DNA of 27,176 bases from Candidatus Parcubacteria bacterium (lineage in GTDB: Bacteria; Patescibacteriota; Patescibacteriia; Patescibacteriales; Patescibacteriaceae): the NCBI GenBank assembly GCA_023459655.1, contig JAEWTE010000028.1, positions 1 through 27,176 on the forward strand, read 5' to 3'. How positions within the stretch are numbered: position 1 is the stretch's first letter; each line of letters opens with the position of its first letter. Below, one piece after another: positions 1 to 8,330 of this stretch. The notes beneath the pieces are model-generated. The model was not told the origin of the DNA. It saw only the letters and a list, made by a program, of their open reading frames with translations, and did not search any database. Position numbers and translations under genes: made by a program.

Positions 1-2381
1 GTCCGCGTTGTGAAACAACTTTATCACAATCAGAAGTCGCCGAGGGCTATCGAGAGATTAAAGATTTATCTTGTATTGCTAAATTTTCCGTTGCTGATCA
101 AGAAAATACTTATTTTTTAGCTTGGACGACAACACCTTGGACATTGATTGGTAATGTGGCTTTGGCGGTTGGGACTGACATTGAATATGTTAAAATTAAG
201 GTAGAACAACAGCTATATATTGTAGCTAAAGAACGCTTGGCTGATATTTTTAAAGATCAAATCCTAGAGATAGTTAAAGAATATAAAGGTTCTGAATTAG
301 TCGGCCTCAAATATGAACCATTATTTGATACCTATTATAACCAACTTGATTTAGTAAATAAAAAAAATGGTTGGCAGGTTTATGCGGCTGATTTTGTTAA
401 TACTGAAGATGGTACTGGTATTGTTCATATTGCCCCAGCCTTTGGTGAAGATGATTTGCGATTAGGTCAGAAAAATCATTTGCCATTTATTCAGCATGTT
501 GGTATGGATGGTACAATTAAGGATGAGGTTAGTCAATTAGCTGGATTAAATGTAAAACCAAAAGATAATCATAGCTCAACGGATGTTGAGATTATTAAAT
601 ATTTAGCTGGTCATGGCTTATTGTTTGCTAAAGAAAAGTATGAACATAGTTATCCGCATTGTTGGCGCTGTGATACTCCATTAATTAATTATGCGACCTC
701 TTCCTGGTTTGTCGATATCACCAAATTAAAACCAGCCATGCTAGAGGAGGCTAAGAAGATAAATTGGTCGCCTGATTATATTAAAGATGGTCGTTTTGGT
801 AATTGGTTGGAAGGGGCTCGGGATTGGTCAATTAGTCGTCAGCGTTATTGGGCCTCAGTTATGCCGCTTTGGCAATGTTCTTGTGGTTGGCAGCGAGTTT
901 TTGGTTCGGCTAGTGAATTAACTCAAGCTAGTGGACAGGAGGTTGTTGATTTACACAAACATATTGTTGATCAGATTACAATCAAATGTCCGGATTGTGG
1001 TGGTATTGCCCATAGAGTGCCTGATGTTTTGGATACTTGGTTTGATAGTGGTTCAATGCCTTATGCTCAAGCCCATTACCCTTTTGATAACCCAGAAGAA
1101 TTTATTGATAATTTTCCAGCTCAATTTATTGCCGAAGGGATTGATCAGACTCGCTGTTGGTTTTATTATTTACATGTTATCGGTAATGGTTTAGGTTTCG
1201 GTGCAGCTTATCGGAATGTTATTGTTAATGGCATTGTTTTAGCCGAAGATGGTAAAAAAATGTCTAAACGTTTACAAAACTATCCTGATCCGGGATTATT
1301 AATGAATAAATTTGGGGCCGATGCTTTGCGCTATTATCTTTTGGCTTCACCAGTTACTCAGGCTGAGAATTTGAATTTTAGTGAAAAGGGAGTAGAAGAA
1401 ATAGTTAGAAAAATTATTTTGCCAACCTGGAATGTTTATAAGTTCTATGATTTATATGTAGGCAATGAAAGGCGAATATTGTCAAATAAGGATTGGTCAT
1501 CAGATAATATTTTAGATCGCTGGATTGTTGCTCGTCTCCACCAGTTATTAAATGAAATCAGTCAACAGATGCAGAGTTATAATTTACCTAAGGCTACTCG
1601 ACCAATTGCTGATTTTATTGATGATTTATCTACTTGGTACTTACGTCGTTCGCGGGATCGATTTAAAGATAATGATGATAAGGATAAGCAGGCGGCCTTA
1701 TTGACTACTGGCTATGTTTTGCAAAATCTGGCCATTGCTTTAGCACCATTTGTTCCATTCTTGGCTGAAGCTATTTGGCAAAAAGCAATTGGCTATAATT
1801 ATCAGCAAGCAGATAAATCAGTTCATTTATTGGCTTGGCCAGAACAATTAGCGGTTGATGAATCAATCTTGACTGAAATGATTAGTGTTCGTCAAATAGC
1901 TGAATTGGCTTTAGCTCAACGCGATTTAGCTGGTTTTAAGGTTCGTCAAGTCTTGGCTTCTTTAACTGTCCAAGCTTCACAAAAACAATTAGATTCTATT
2001 AGATCGGATAGCTGGTTAATTTTAGCTGATGAATTGAATGTAAAACAGATAATTCCGCAAGCAGTTGAAACTGGCGATTGGCAAATTAGTTTAGATACCA
2101 ATTTGACACCAGAATTAATTCGTGAAGGATTAGCTCGGGAATTGGTTCGCAACATTAATCTATTGCGTAAACAAGCTGGTTTGAGTTTGGAAGATAGAAC
2201 TATTATTTATTGGCAAAGTCATAGTCAAACCGGATCTTTAGCTATTGCAGAGTGGTCGAAAACATTGCAACAAGAAACTCTTAGTTCAGAAGTGATTAAC
2301 GATTGGCCGGAACAAATTTTATTAGTTAAAGATTTATCTTTAGATGATGGGTTAATAAAAATAGGAATTAATAAGGTTTAA
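1..2381 (+). CDS. ileS: Isoleucyl-tRNA synthetase, 5' truncated by window edge (type-2 / eukaryote-like)
   Basis: It charges tRNA-Ile with isoleucine in the cytoplasm and edits misactivated valine. The frame is open from base 3, so the gene starts outside the window; about 792 residues of a protein usually near 1000 are visible. The HIGH motif is therefore missing. Visible parts are the CP1 editing domain (TTPWTL near bases 132-149, GTGIVHIAPAFGEDD at about 414-458), the Zn-type CxxC motifs, DTWFDSGSMPYAQ, the KMSKR loop at 1257-1271 followed by NYPDP, and the C-terminal anticodon-binding domain. The wording HIAPAFGEDD and WFDSGSMPYAQ matches the type-2 (eukaryote-like) IleS class rather than the E. 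coli type. An internal TTG at 144 is not the start, because conserved synthetase sequence continues upstream of it. lemA follows after 19 nt. Confidence 0.96.
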   Translation, partial: PRCETTLSQSEVAEGYREIKDLSCIAKFSVADQENTYFLAWTTTPWTLIGNVALAVGTDIEYVKIKVEQQLYIVAKERLADIFKDQILEIVKEYKGSELVGLKYEPLFDTYYNQLDLVNKKNGWQVYAADFVNTEDGTGIVHIAPAFGEDDLRLGQKNHLPFIQHVGMDGTIKDEVSQLAGLNVKPKDNHSSTDVEIIKYLAGHGLLFAKEKYEHSYPHCWRCDTPLINYATSSWFVDITKLKPAMLEEAKKINWSPDYIKDGRFGNWLEGARDWSISRQRYWASVMPLWQCSCGWQRVFGSASELTQASGQEVVDLHKHIVDQITIKCPDCGGIAHRVPDVLDTWFDSGSMPYAQAHYPFDNPEEFIDNFPAQFIAEGIDQTRCWFYYLHVIGNGLGFGAAYRNVIVNGIVLAEDGKKMSKRLQNYPDPGLLMNKFGADALRYYLLASPVTQAENLNFSEKGVEEIVRKIILPTWNVYKFYDLYVGNERRILSNKDWSSDNILDRWIVARLHQLLNEISQQMQSYNLPKATRPIADFIDDLSTWYLRRSRDRFKDNDDKDKQAALLTTGYVLQNLAIALAPFVPFLAEAIWQKAIGYNYQQADKSVHLLAWPEQLAVDESILTEMISVRQIAELALAQRDLAGFKVRQVLASLTVQASQKQLDSIRSDSWLILADELNVKQIIPQAVETGDWQISLDTNLTPELIREGLARELVRNINLLRKQAGLSLEDRTIIYWQSHSQTGSLAIAEWSKTLQQETLSSEVINDWPEQILLVKDLSLDDGLIKIGINKV

Positions 2382-2400
2382 TTTATTTAATAATAATTTT

Positions 2401-2967
2401 ATGGTTTGGATTGTTTATTTGTTAGCAATTATTGCGGCAATCATCATTATTTGGTTGATTGCTGTCTATAATGGTTTGATTGCTAGTAAGAATCATGTGG
2501 CTGAGGCTTGGAGTGATATTGATGTTCAATTAAAGCGTCGTTATGATTTAGTGCCCAATTTAGTAGAAACTGTTAAAGGGTATGCTACCCACGAGCAGGA
2601 AACTTTAGAAAAAGTTATTGAAGCTCGTAATCAGGCTGTTTCAGCTCATGAAAGTGGTGATGTGGCTGCTCAAAATTCAGCGGAAAATAACTTATCAGGT
2701 TTATTAAAAAACCTGTTTGCTCTTAGTGAGAATTATCCTGATCTTAAAGCTAGTCAGAATTTTTTAGAATTACAACGTGAATTAACGGACACCGAAGATA
2801 AGATTCAGGCAGCACGACGTTTTTATAATAGCAATGTTCGTGATTTTAACATTAAATTACAAGTTTTTCCTACCAATATATTGGCCAAAAAAATGGGTTT
2901 TATAGCCGCTGATTTTTTTGAGATAATTGATTTAACCGAAAAGGAATCAGTTAAAGTTAAGTTTTAG
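2401..2967 (+). CDS. lemA: LemA family membrane protein
   Basis: A 188-residue protein with one N-terminal membrane helix (about residues 3-25), a short extracytoplasmic N-terminus and a helical-bundle domain. The family signature is clear: the helix is followed by YNGLIASKNHVAEAWSDIDV and then RRYDLVPNLVETVKGYA, ending in the usual FNIKLQVFPTNILAKKMGF segment. LemA proteins have no firmly assigned biochemical role, but they are very often encoded next to HtpX-type proteases, as here (5 nt gap). A role in membrane stress or as a partner of the protease is inference from that linkage. The start is ATG with an AT-only upstream stretch and no Shine-Dalgarno motif. Length is normal for the family. 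Confidence 0.95.
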   Translation: MVWIVYLLAIIAAIIIIWLIAVYNGLIASKNHVAEAWSDIDVQLKRRYDLVPNLVETVKGYATHEQETLEKVIEARNQAVSAHESGDVAAQNSAENNLSGLLKNLFALSENYPDLKASQNFLELQRELTDTEDKIQAARRFYNSNVRDFNIKLQVFPTNILAKKMGFIAADFFEIIDLTEKESVKVKF

Positions 2968-2972
2968 TCATT

Positions 2973-3881
2973 ATGAATCTATATCGGCAAATCAGTAGTA
3001 ATCGTCGCAAAACCTGGTTATTAATCAGTCTAACTGCCAGTTTACTGGTGGCTGTCGGTTTTATTTTTAGTCAAGTTTATAATAATCCAATTTGGCTTTA
3101 TGCTGCTTTTGTTTATACAATAATTTCTAGTTTCGTCAGTTATTGGTGGAGTGATAAGATAGTTTTAGCCATGAGTAAAGCGAAATTAGTTAAACGAGAA
3201 GATTCGCCCCAGCTTTACCGTTTAGTTGAAAATTTATGTATTGCTGGTGGCTTGCCTACGCCTAAAATCTATATTATTGATGATTCTGCTCCTAATGCTT
3301 TTGCAACTGGTCGTAACGCTGAACGGGCAGCAGTGGCTTTTACTAGTGGATTATTAACCAAACTAGACAAAGCTGAGCTGGAAGGGGTTATTGCTCATGA
3401 ATTATCTCATATTGGTAATCGGGATATTTTATTAGCAACACTAGTTTCAGTTTTAGTTGGTACTATTGTTTTATTGGCGGACTGGTTTGCTCGTTGGTCA
3501 TTTTGGGGTGGTGGTCGTCGACGAAGTAATAATCAAGAGGCTGGTCAATTACAACTTATTTTAACAATTATTGCTATTATTTTAGCTATTTTAGCTCCAC
3601 TATTTGCTCGGATGATTCAAATGGCTATTTCGCGACGTCGTGAATTTTTAGCCGATGCCGATGCGGCATTATTAACTCGCTATCCAGATGGTTTGATTAA
3701 TGCTTTGCGTAAAATAAGTGGTGACTCTGAACCATTAGAGGTGGCTAATCGAGCTACTGCTCATCTTTATTTTGCTTCTCCATTTCAAAATAAACAAAAA
3801 GTGCCAGCTTTTGCTAAAATGTTTATGAGTCATCCACCGGTTGAAGAACGAATTGCGGCTTTGCAACAAATTAATCTTTAA
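2973..3881 (+). CDS. htpX: HtpX-like membrane zinc metalloprotease (M48 family)
   Basis: A 302-residue membrane protease of the HtpX/M48B type, expected to cleave misfolded membrane proteins on the cytoplasmic side. Two membrane helices lie at about residues 14-35 and 40-60. The zinc motif HELSH is at 142-146 (His142, Glu143 and His146), and the third ligand is probably Glu224 in EFLADADA. Two further helices lie at about 151-170 and 193-212, and the closing SHPPVEERI motif typical of HtpX is near 276-284. It sits between lemA and a small membrane protein with gaps of 5 and 2 nt, so it is almost certainly co-transcribed with them. Nothing looks damaged; length and motif order match the family. 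Confidence 0.95.
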   Translation: MNLYRQISSNRRKTWLLISLTASLLVAVGFIFSQVYNNPIWLYAAFVYTIISSFVSYWWSDKIVLAMSKAKLVKREDSPQLYRLVENLCIAGGLPTPKIYIIDDSAPNAFATGRNAERAAVAFTSGLLTKLDKAELEGVIAHELSHIGNRDILLATLVSVLVGTIVLLADWFARWSFWGGGRRRSNNQEAGQLQLILTIIAIILAILAPLFARMIQMAISRRREFLADADAALLTRYPDGLINALRKISGDSEPLEVANRATAHLYFASPFQNKQKVPAFAKMFMSHPPVEERIAALQQINL

Positions 3882-3883
3882 GT

Positions 3884-4189
3884 ATGAATAAAATTAATTG
3901 GCCAGTTATTAAAGATGATTTGAGTAATAGTGCTTCTGGTGGTTTGCAACAAGCTTGGAGTTTTGAAGATCGACATAGGCGTTGGCGCAAAATTTATTTA
4001 ATTTCTGGAGTTTCTCTAGCAATTATCGTTATTGGTGGATTATTGTTGGTTAGTTGGCCAGCGATTAGTTCTGGCTCTAGTAATTGGTTAATTAAGGCTA
4101 AAAATCATGTTAAGAAATGGCCGCAAGATTTTCAGCAATGGCAGAATAAGAGTGAACGAGCGATAATTGAAGGTGATATTTTAAAGTAA
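3884..4189 (+). CDS. Small single-pass membrane protein, function unknown
   Basis: I do not recognise this 101-residue protein. It has a polar N-terminal segment of about 36 residues ending in a basic stretch (RHRRWRK), one membrane helix at about residues 37-58, and a short, mixed-charge tail of about 40 residues rich in Trp, Lys and Gln. The basic cluster before the helix suggests that the N-terminus stays in the cytoplasm. It starts 2 nt after htpX and ends 5 nt before the NIF3-family gene, and its codon use resembles its neighbours, so it is very likely a real expressed gene. A link to LemA/HtpX function is suggested only by position. Confidence 0.75.
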   Translation: MNKINWPVIKDDLSNSASGGLQQAWSFEDRHRRWRKIYLISGVSLAIIVIGGLLLVSWPAISSGSSNWLIKAKNHVKKWPQDFQQWQNKSERAIIEGDILK

Positions 4190-4194
4190 AAATT

Positions 4195-5145
4195 ATGACT
4201 ACAGTTGAAATTTATCAATTAGCGATTGATTTGGGTGTAAAAGCTGATTTACGAGGTTATCGGACGGTGCTTGAGCATTTGCGACAAGCTAAACGGCAAT
4301 ATCGGCAATTATCTAAGGTAGATAAAATTAATTATGATTTAGAAAAATTGGTTAATCCTTATGCTGATAGTCGAGTTTTAGTTGACAATCAGGTTGGTTC
4401 AATTAAAAAAGTTTTAGTTGGTATTGATATGGAGGGGCCGGAATTATTGGCTGCTAAACAGCTTAATGATATTGATTTAGTTATTGCTCATCATCCTGAG
4501 GGTCTTGGTTTAGCTGGTTTATCTGAAGTTATGGATCTACAAGCTGATGTTTTAGCTGATTATGGTATCCCGATTAATATTGCTGAATCTTTAATTAAAT
4601 TAAGAATTGATGAAGTGCACCGTGGTGTTTCACCGGCTAATCATGATCGGGCAGTTGATATGGCTAAATTATTATCTTTAGATTTTATTTGTATTCATAC
4701 TCCAGCCGATAATTTGGGGGCACGCTATCTAGTTGATTTGATTGCTAAGCAACAAAAAAAACTCAACCGAGTTAGTGATTTATTGAAATTATTACTGAAT
4801 ATTCCGGAATATGCTCAAGCTGTTAAACATAAAACTGGACCAACCTTATTTGCTGGACGACCAGATAATCATTGTGGAAAAATTGCTGTTACTGAATTTA
4901 CTGGTGGAACTAGTGGCTCAAAAGATATTTATGAAAAAATGGCTAATTTTGGTATTGGCACAGTTATTGGTATGCATATGAGCGAGGAACATCGTCGGGA
5001 AGCTGAAAAAAATCACATAAATGTTGTTATTGCTGGTCATATGGCTAGTGATTCATTGGGGATGAATTTATTTTTAGATGAATTGGTTAAGCAGGGTATT
5101 ACCGTGGTGCCGACTTCTGGTTTGATTAGATTTAGTCGAATTTAA
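4195..5145 (+). CDS. NIF3-family (NGG1p-interacting factor 3-like) metal-binding protein
   Basis: A 316-residue protein of the NIF3/DUF34 family. These are conserved di-metal proteins, sometimes annotated as GTP cyclohydrolase I type 2, whose cellular role is not settled. Visible family features are LVIAHHPEG with His99-His100, a second metal-site motif HTPADN with His168 and Asp172, and the C-terminal motif AGHMASDSLGMN with His282 and Asp286. The first 70 residues are a helical extension before the NIF3 core, which appears to begin near KKVLVGIDMEGPE. It lies 5 nt downstream of the small membrane protein and 5 nt upstream of ruvA. The start is ATG with no Shine-Dalgarno motif. The family assignment is firm; no enzymatic function can be read from the sequence. 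Confidence 0.9.
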   Translation: MTTVEIYQLAIDLGVKADLRGYRTVLEHLRQAKRQYRQLSKVDKINYDLEKLVNPYADSRVLVDNQVGSIKKVLVGIDMEGPELLAAKQLNDIDLVIAHHPEGLGLAGLSEVMDLQADVLADYGIPINIAESLIKLRIDEVHRGVSPANHDRAVDMAKLLSLDFICIHTPADNLGARYLVDLIAKQQKKLNRVSDLLKLLLNIPEYAQAVKHKTGPTLFAGRPDNHCGKIAVTEFTGGTSGSKDIYEKMANFGIGTVIGMHMSEEHRREAEKNHINVVIAGHMASDSLGMNLFLDELVKQGITVVPTSGLIRFSRI

Positions 5146-5150
5146 TTTTT

Positions 5151-5720
5151 ATGATTGCTTTTTTGCGCGGACAAATTATTGCTAAACGATTGGGGTCGGT
5201 TATTATTGAAAATAATAATATTGGTTATCAGGTTTTAGTTGGAGAAAGACTTCTAAATTCTTTAACAATTAGTCAAACTGCTGATTTTTTTACATTTCAT
5301 AATGTTAAAGAAGATTCGGAAGAATTATACGGCTTTGCTGATTTAGAAGAATTAGCTTTATTTGAGTTATTGGTTTCTGTTTCTGGTGTTGGTCCTAAAT
5401 CAGCGCTAAATGTTTTATCTTTAGCTGATATTAAACAAATTCAACAAGCAATAGTTCTTGGTGATGAAGATATGCTGACTCAAGTTTCTGGTATTGGTCG
5501 AAAAACTGCTCAGCGTTTGATTTTAGAGCTTAAGAATAAAATGAATATTATTACAGTTGATAATTCATCGCCGACGGTTTTATCTGGTCAAGATGATTTA
5601 GAAGCTTTATTGGCTCTTGGTTATGGATCACAAGATGCTCGACGGGCTTTAGCTAAGGTTGATCCATTAATTACTGATCCGGCTCAACGCTTAAAATCAG
5701 CTTTACAACAATTACGTTAA
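5151..5720 (+). CDS. ruvA: Holliday junction DNA helicase subunit RuvA
   Basis: RuvA binds four-way junctions as a tetramer and loads the RuvB motor for branch migration. The 189-residue protein shows all three domains: an OB-fold N-terminus (MIAFLRGQI...GYQV) closing with the LYGF motif at 59-62; two helix-hairpin-helix motifs, SVSGVGPKSA at 76-85 and QVSGIGRKTA at 111-120, followed by RLILELKNK; and a C-terminal RuvB-interacting three-helix domain (about 141-189, LEALLALGYGSQDARRAL). It is slightly shorter than E. coli RuvA because the linker is short. Neither ruvB nor ruvC is in this window, so they must lie elsewhere in the genome. It is 5 nt after the NIF3-family gene and 1 nt before the FemAB-like gene. 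Confidence 0.97.
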   Translation: MIAFLRGQIIAKRLGSVIIENNNIGYQVLVGERLLNSLTISQTADFFTFHNVKEDSEELYGFADLEELALFELLVSVSGVGPKSALNVLSLADIKQIQQAIVLGDEDMLTQVSGIGRKTAQRLILELKNKMNIITVDNSSPTVLSGQDDLEALLALGYGSQDARRALAKVDPLITDPAQRLKSALQQLR

Positions 5721-5721
5721 T

Positions 5722-6690
5722 ATGTGGCAAGAGATTGACCAGGTAATTGCTGATGATTTTGTCCATAAATTTGGTCAATCTGAATTTTTGCAAAGTTCAA
5801 TTTGGTTGTCGGCTCAACAACAATTTTATTCAGTCAATCGACTCGGTTATTATGATAAATCTCAATTATTGGCAGTTGCTACCTTAATTCGACGACCATT
5901 GCTGGGGAGATATTGTTATTATTATTCACCTCGTGGTCCGATTGTTAGTGATTATGTGCGTAATAATCAAAAATATTGGTCAGTTATTATTAATGAGCTC
6001 AATCAGTGGTTAAGCTCAAAAAAAGTTTTATTTTGGCGATTAGAACCAGGTAGTGATTTTAATAATTTTGATTTTTTATCAATTGGTTTAAAATCAAGTC
6101 GTGATATTCAGCCAAGTCAGAGTCGTATTTTGAATATAACTTGCTCCGAGGAAGAGATTCTAGCTCAAATGCACCACAAGACTCGCTATAATATTCGTCT
6201 AGCTAGTAAGCGAGGGGTTGTTATTGAATCTGGTTTAGCTGGGTTTAATGATTTTTGGCAATTAATGCTTTGTACTGGGCAGCGAGATGGTTTTCATCTC
6301 CATAGTCAGCAATATTATCGAGCCATTGCTCAATTACCCAATGTTAAATTATTGGTGGCTAAATATGATAATGAGCTAGTAGCAGCTGGTTTATTTGTCT
6401 ATTGGGGAAAAACAGCTGTTTATTTACATGGTGCGTCTAGCAATAAACGACGAGAATTAATGGCACCATATTTAATTCAGTGGCAAGCGATTAAATTGGC
6501 TCGTCAGCAGGGCTGTCAGCGCTATGATTTATTTGGTATCGATCAAGTTAAATGGCCTGGAGTTACTCGTTTTAAACAAGGGTTTGGTGGTGAGATTATT
6601 AATTTTCCAGGAACTTTTGATTGGCCAGTTTCTAATTTAGCTTATTATTTATATCGATTTTTACGTCTTTTGCGACGTTTATTGCGTTAA
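5722..6690 (+). CDS. FemAB-like peptidyltransferase (peptidoglycan interpeptide bridge family)
   Basis: A 322-residue member of the FemA/FemB/FmhB group. These double-GNAT-fold enzymes transfer amino acids from aminoacyl-tRNA onto the stem-peptide side chain of a peptidoglycan precursor. Supporting motifs are YYYSPRGPIV (about 67-75), the HHKTRYNIRLASKRGV segment (about 151-166), a second GNAT half with LLVAKYDNELVAAGLF, the YLHGASSNKRRELMAPYLIQW block (about 234-254), and YDLFGI with WPGVTRFKQGFGG near the C-terminus. It ends in a very basic tail (YRFLRLLRRLLR) that could contact membrane or RNA. The MurE-like ligase follows after 10 nt, which fits a cell-wall role. The amino acid transferred cannot be read from the sequence. 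Confidence 0.88.
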   Translation: MWQEIDQVIADDFVHKFGQSEFLQSSIWLSAQQQFYSVNRLGYYDKSQLLAVATLIRRPLLGRYCYYYSPRGPIVSDYVRNNQKYWSVIINELNQWLSSKKVLFWRLEPGSDFNNFDFLSIGLKSSRDIQPSQSRILNITCSEEEILAQMHHKTRYNIRLASKRGVVIESGLAGFNDFWQLMLCTGQRDGFHLHSQQYYRAIAQLPNVKLLVAKYDNELVAAGLFVYWGKTAVYLHGASSNKRRELMAPYLIQWQAIKLARQQGCQRYDLFGIDQVKWPGVTRFKQGFGGEIINFPGTFDWPVSNLAYYLYRFLRLLRRLLR

Positions 6691-6700
6691 TTTTATTTTT

Positions 6701-8116
6701 ATGAATAAGTTTTTTGTTCGCTGTAAACGATTAATTTATAATAGTTTTTTAAAACGATTAATTCCTGGTTATCATTTTGCTATAAATTGGCTGGCCGATT
6801 TTTATTATCGTCAGCCTAGTCAACAATTAATTGTTATTGGGATTACTGGTACTACCGGCAAGACTACTAGTGTTTTATTGACGGCTGAATTATTGCGCTC
6901 AGCTGGTTATAAGGTTGGCTATACTTCAACAGCTATGTTTAGTGATGGTCAGCGTAATTGGCTCAATGATCAAAAAATGACCATGGTTGGTCGATTTTTT
7001 ACTCAAAAATTATTGCGTCAAATGGTTGATAATGGTTGTCATTATGCCATTATTGAAACAACTTCTCAGGGAATTTTGCAATATCGTCATCGTTTTATTA
7101 ATTATGATACGGTTATTTTTACTGGTTTATATCCAGAACATATTGAAGCTCATGGTAGTTTTGATAATTATCGTCGGGTCAAGGGTCGTTTATTTGCTCA
7201 TTTACGTCGCTGTTCTTATAAATATTGTGATCATAATCGACGGGTACAAAAAATTGATAATAATTTTAAACGAGTTAGTTTAGATAAAATTGCTAAAATT
7301 GTAGTGGCCAATTTGGATGATGATTATGCTCCTTATTTTTTAAGTTTTGGGGCTGATCAGGCTTTTGGTTATACTCAAAATCTGAAGGACAAGCAAGAGC
7401 TGGCTTGGCCTGATTTTTTAAAGATATTAAATTATGATCAAATTGAATCAGATATTCGCGGGACTAGCTTTGTTTGTCAAGGTCAGTCACTACATTTGCC
7501 AATTCTAGGATCATTTAATGCTGCTAACGCAATGAATGCTATTGCTGTAGCTATTAGTCAAGATATTGATTGGCCAGTTATAAGATCAAGTCTGGGGGCT
7601 ATTATTGGCTTAGCTGGGCGACTAGAGATAATTGATCAAGGTCAGCCATTTAGTGTTATTGTGGATTATGCCTATGAGCCAGTGGCCTTAGCTAAAATTT
7701 ACGAAACCATTGAACTGGTGCCACATAGGAAAATTATTCATGTTTTGGGTTCAGCTGGTGGTGGTCGTGATATAGCTCGTCGTCCTAAATTAGGACAAAT
7801 TGCTGGTAAATTAGCTGATTTTGTTATCGTAACGAACGAAGATCCTTATGATGATGATCCACGGCTAATAATTGATCAAGTTGCAGTCGGAGCTGAACAT
7901 GCCGGTAAGAAATATGATAAAAATCTTTTTACAATTTTAGATCGTCGTGAAGCTATTGCTCGAGCTTTGTCTTTAGCTCAAAAAGGTGATATTGTTTTAA
8001 TTACTGGTAAAGGCAGTGAGCAGGCCATTTGTTTAGCGGCTGGTCGACAGATGCCTTGGGATGATCGGCAAGTGGTTCGAGAAGAATTGGCCAAGTTAGG
8101 CCTTGACGTCTGTTAA
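6701..8116 (+). CDS. murE: Mur ligase family protein, MurE-like, lacking the N-terminal UDP-binding domain
   Basis: An ATP-dependent amide ligase of 471 residues, most like MurE, which adds the third residue to the peptidoglycan stem peptide. The ATP loop GITGTTGKTT is at residues 47-56, the conserved Glu is in IIETTSQG (Glu119), the likely carbamoylated lysine is Lys161 in YRRVKGRLF, the central-domain end LPILGSFNAANAMNAI is present, and the C-terminal domain starts near VIVDYAYEPVALAK. The P-loop lies only 47 residues in, whereas canonical MurE has about 100 residues of UDP-MurNAc-binding domain before it. Here that region is replaced by a short basic, hydrophobic segment. The DNPR motif that marks diaminopimelate-specific MurE reads EDPY (380-383). 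The amino acid added is therefore open. It lies 10 nt after the FemAB-like gene. Confidence 0.82.
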   Translation: MNKFFVRCKRLIYNSFLKRLIPGYHFAINWLADFYYRQPSQQLIVIGITGTTGKTTSVLLTAELLRSAGYKVGYTSTAMFSDGQRNWLNDQKMTMVGRFFTQKLLRQMVDNGCHYAIIETTSQGILQYRHRFINYDTVIFTGLYPEHIEAHGSFDNYRRVKGRLFAHLRRCSYKYCDHNRRVQKIDNNFKRVSLDKIAKIVVANLDDDYAPYFLSFGADQAFGYTQNLKDKQELAWPDFLKILNYDQIESDIRGTSFVCQGQSLHLPILGSFNAANAMNAIAVAISQDIDWPVIRSSLGAIIGLAGRLEIIDQGQPFSVIVDYAYEPVALAKIYETIELVPHRKIIHVLGSAGGGRDIARRPKLGQIAGKLADFVIVTNEDPYDDDPRLIIDQVAVGAEHAGKKYDKNLFTILDRREAIARALSLAQKGDIVLITGKGSEQAICLAAGRQMPWDDRQVVREELAKLGLDVC

Positions 8117-8131
8117 TTATTTTGTTATATT
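8103..8131 (+). promoter_or_regulatory. Candidate sigma-70-type promoter for rpoBC
   Basis: TTGACG at 8103-8108 and TATATT at 8126-8131 are separated by exactly 17 nt; each matches the consensus in five of six positions. The -35 box overlaps the last codons of the MurE-like gene. Transcription would start near 8138, giving rpoB a leader of roughly 235 nt. No better promoter pair was seen nearer to rpoB. Confidence 0.5.
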
Positions 8132-8140
8132 TTATTCATT

Positions 8141-8177
8141 AGATTGGCTAACATCATCAAATTAAATTTGTCAATCT
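8141..8177 (+). promoter_or_regulatory. First hairpin of the rpoB leader
   Basis: AGATTG at 8141-8146 pairs with CAATCT at 8172-8177, with an adjacent G·U pair. Inside lies a second short helix (8158-8162 with 8166-8170) with a three-base loop. It would begin within a few bases of the predicted transcription start. The function is unknown and the helix is AT-rich, so chance pairing is possible. Confidence 0.3.
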
Positions 8178-8208
8178 CATTTCTAAGCTTAGATCAGAGA
8201 AAATCATT

Positions 8209-8250
8209 AAATGACCAGCCTGTCGGCCGAAGCACAGTCTCTGGTTATTT
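8209..8250 (+). terminator. Hairpin with T-rich 3' arm: weak terminator of the upstream operon or leader element
   Basis: A ten-pair outer helix (8209-8218 with 8241-8250, including one G·U) encloses a four-pair inner helix (CTGT 8220-8223 with ACAG 8234-8237) and a GC-rich ten-base loop. The 3' arm reads into TTATTTTATT, so it could terminate read-through from the MurE-like gene. The T tract is interrupted, and the position inside the predicted rpoB leader allows a regulatory role instead. Confidence 0.4.
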
Positions 8251-8330
8251 TATTGCCTATCTTTGATTATCGCCATAAGATATCACCCCTATCCGCGGCT
8301 CAAATTAAACAATTATATAGTTTTAGCTAG
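8211..8330 (+). CDS. Possible 39-codon leader ORF upstream of rpoB
   Basis: An ATG at 8211 opens a frame of 39 codons that ends with TAG at 8328-8330, one base before the final leader hairpin. The predicted peptide begins MTSLSAEAQSLVILLP and has no recognised domain. Its codons (CTG, GCC, TCG, CCC) are unlike the strongly A/T-ending codons of the neighbouring genes. The ATG also lies inside the stem of the preceding hairpin. Both facts speak for a structured RNA rather than a conserved peptide. It is listed because its stop abuts a hairpin followed by T6, the layout expected for translation-coupled attenuation. Confidence that it is translated is low. Confidence 0.18.
   Translation: MTSLSAEAQSLVILLPIFDYRHKISPLSAAQIKQLYSFS

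Noticed and set aside
144..2381. A complete ileS starting at TTG 144
   Set aside because: The frame is open to base 3 and the upstream residues (RCETTLSQSEVAEGYRE) are conserved IleS sequence, so the gene is truncated by the window, not started there.
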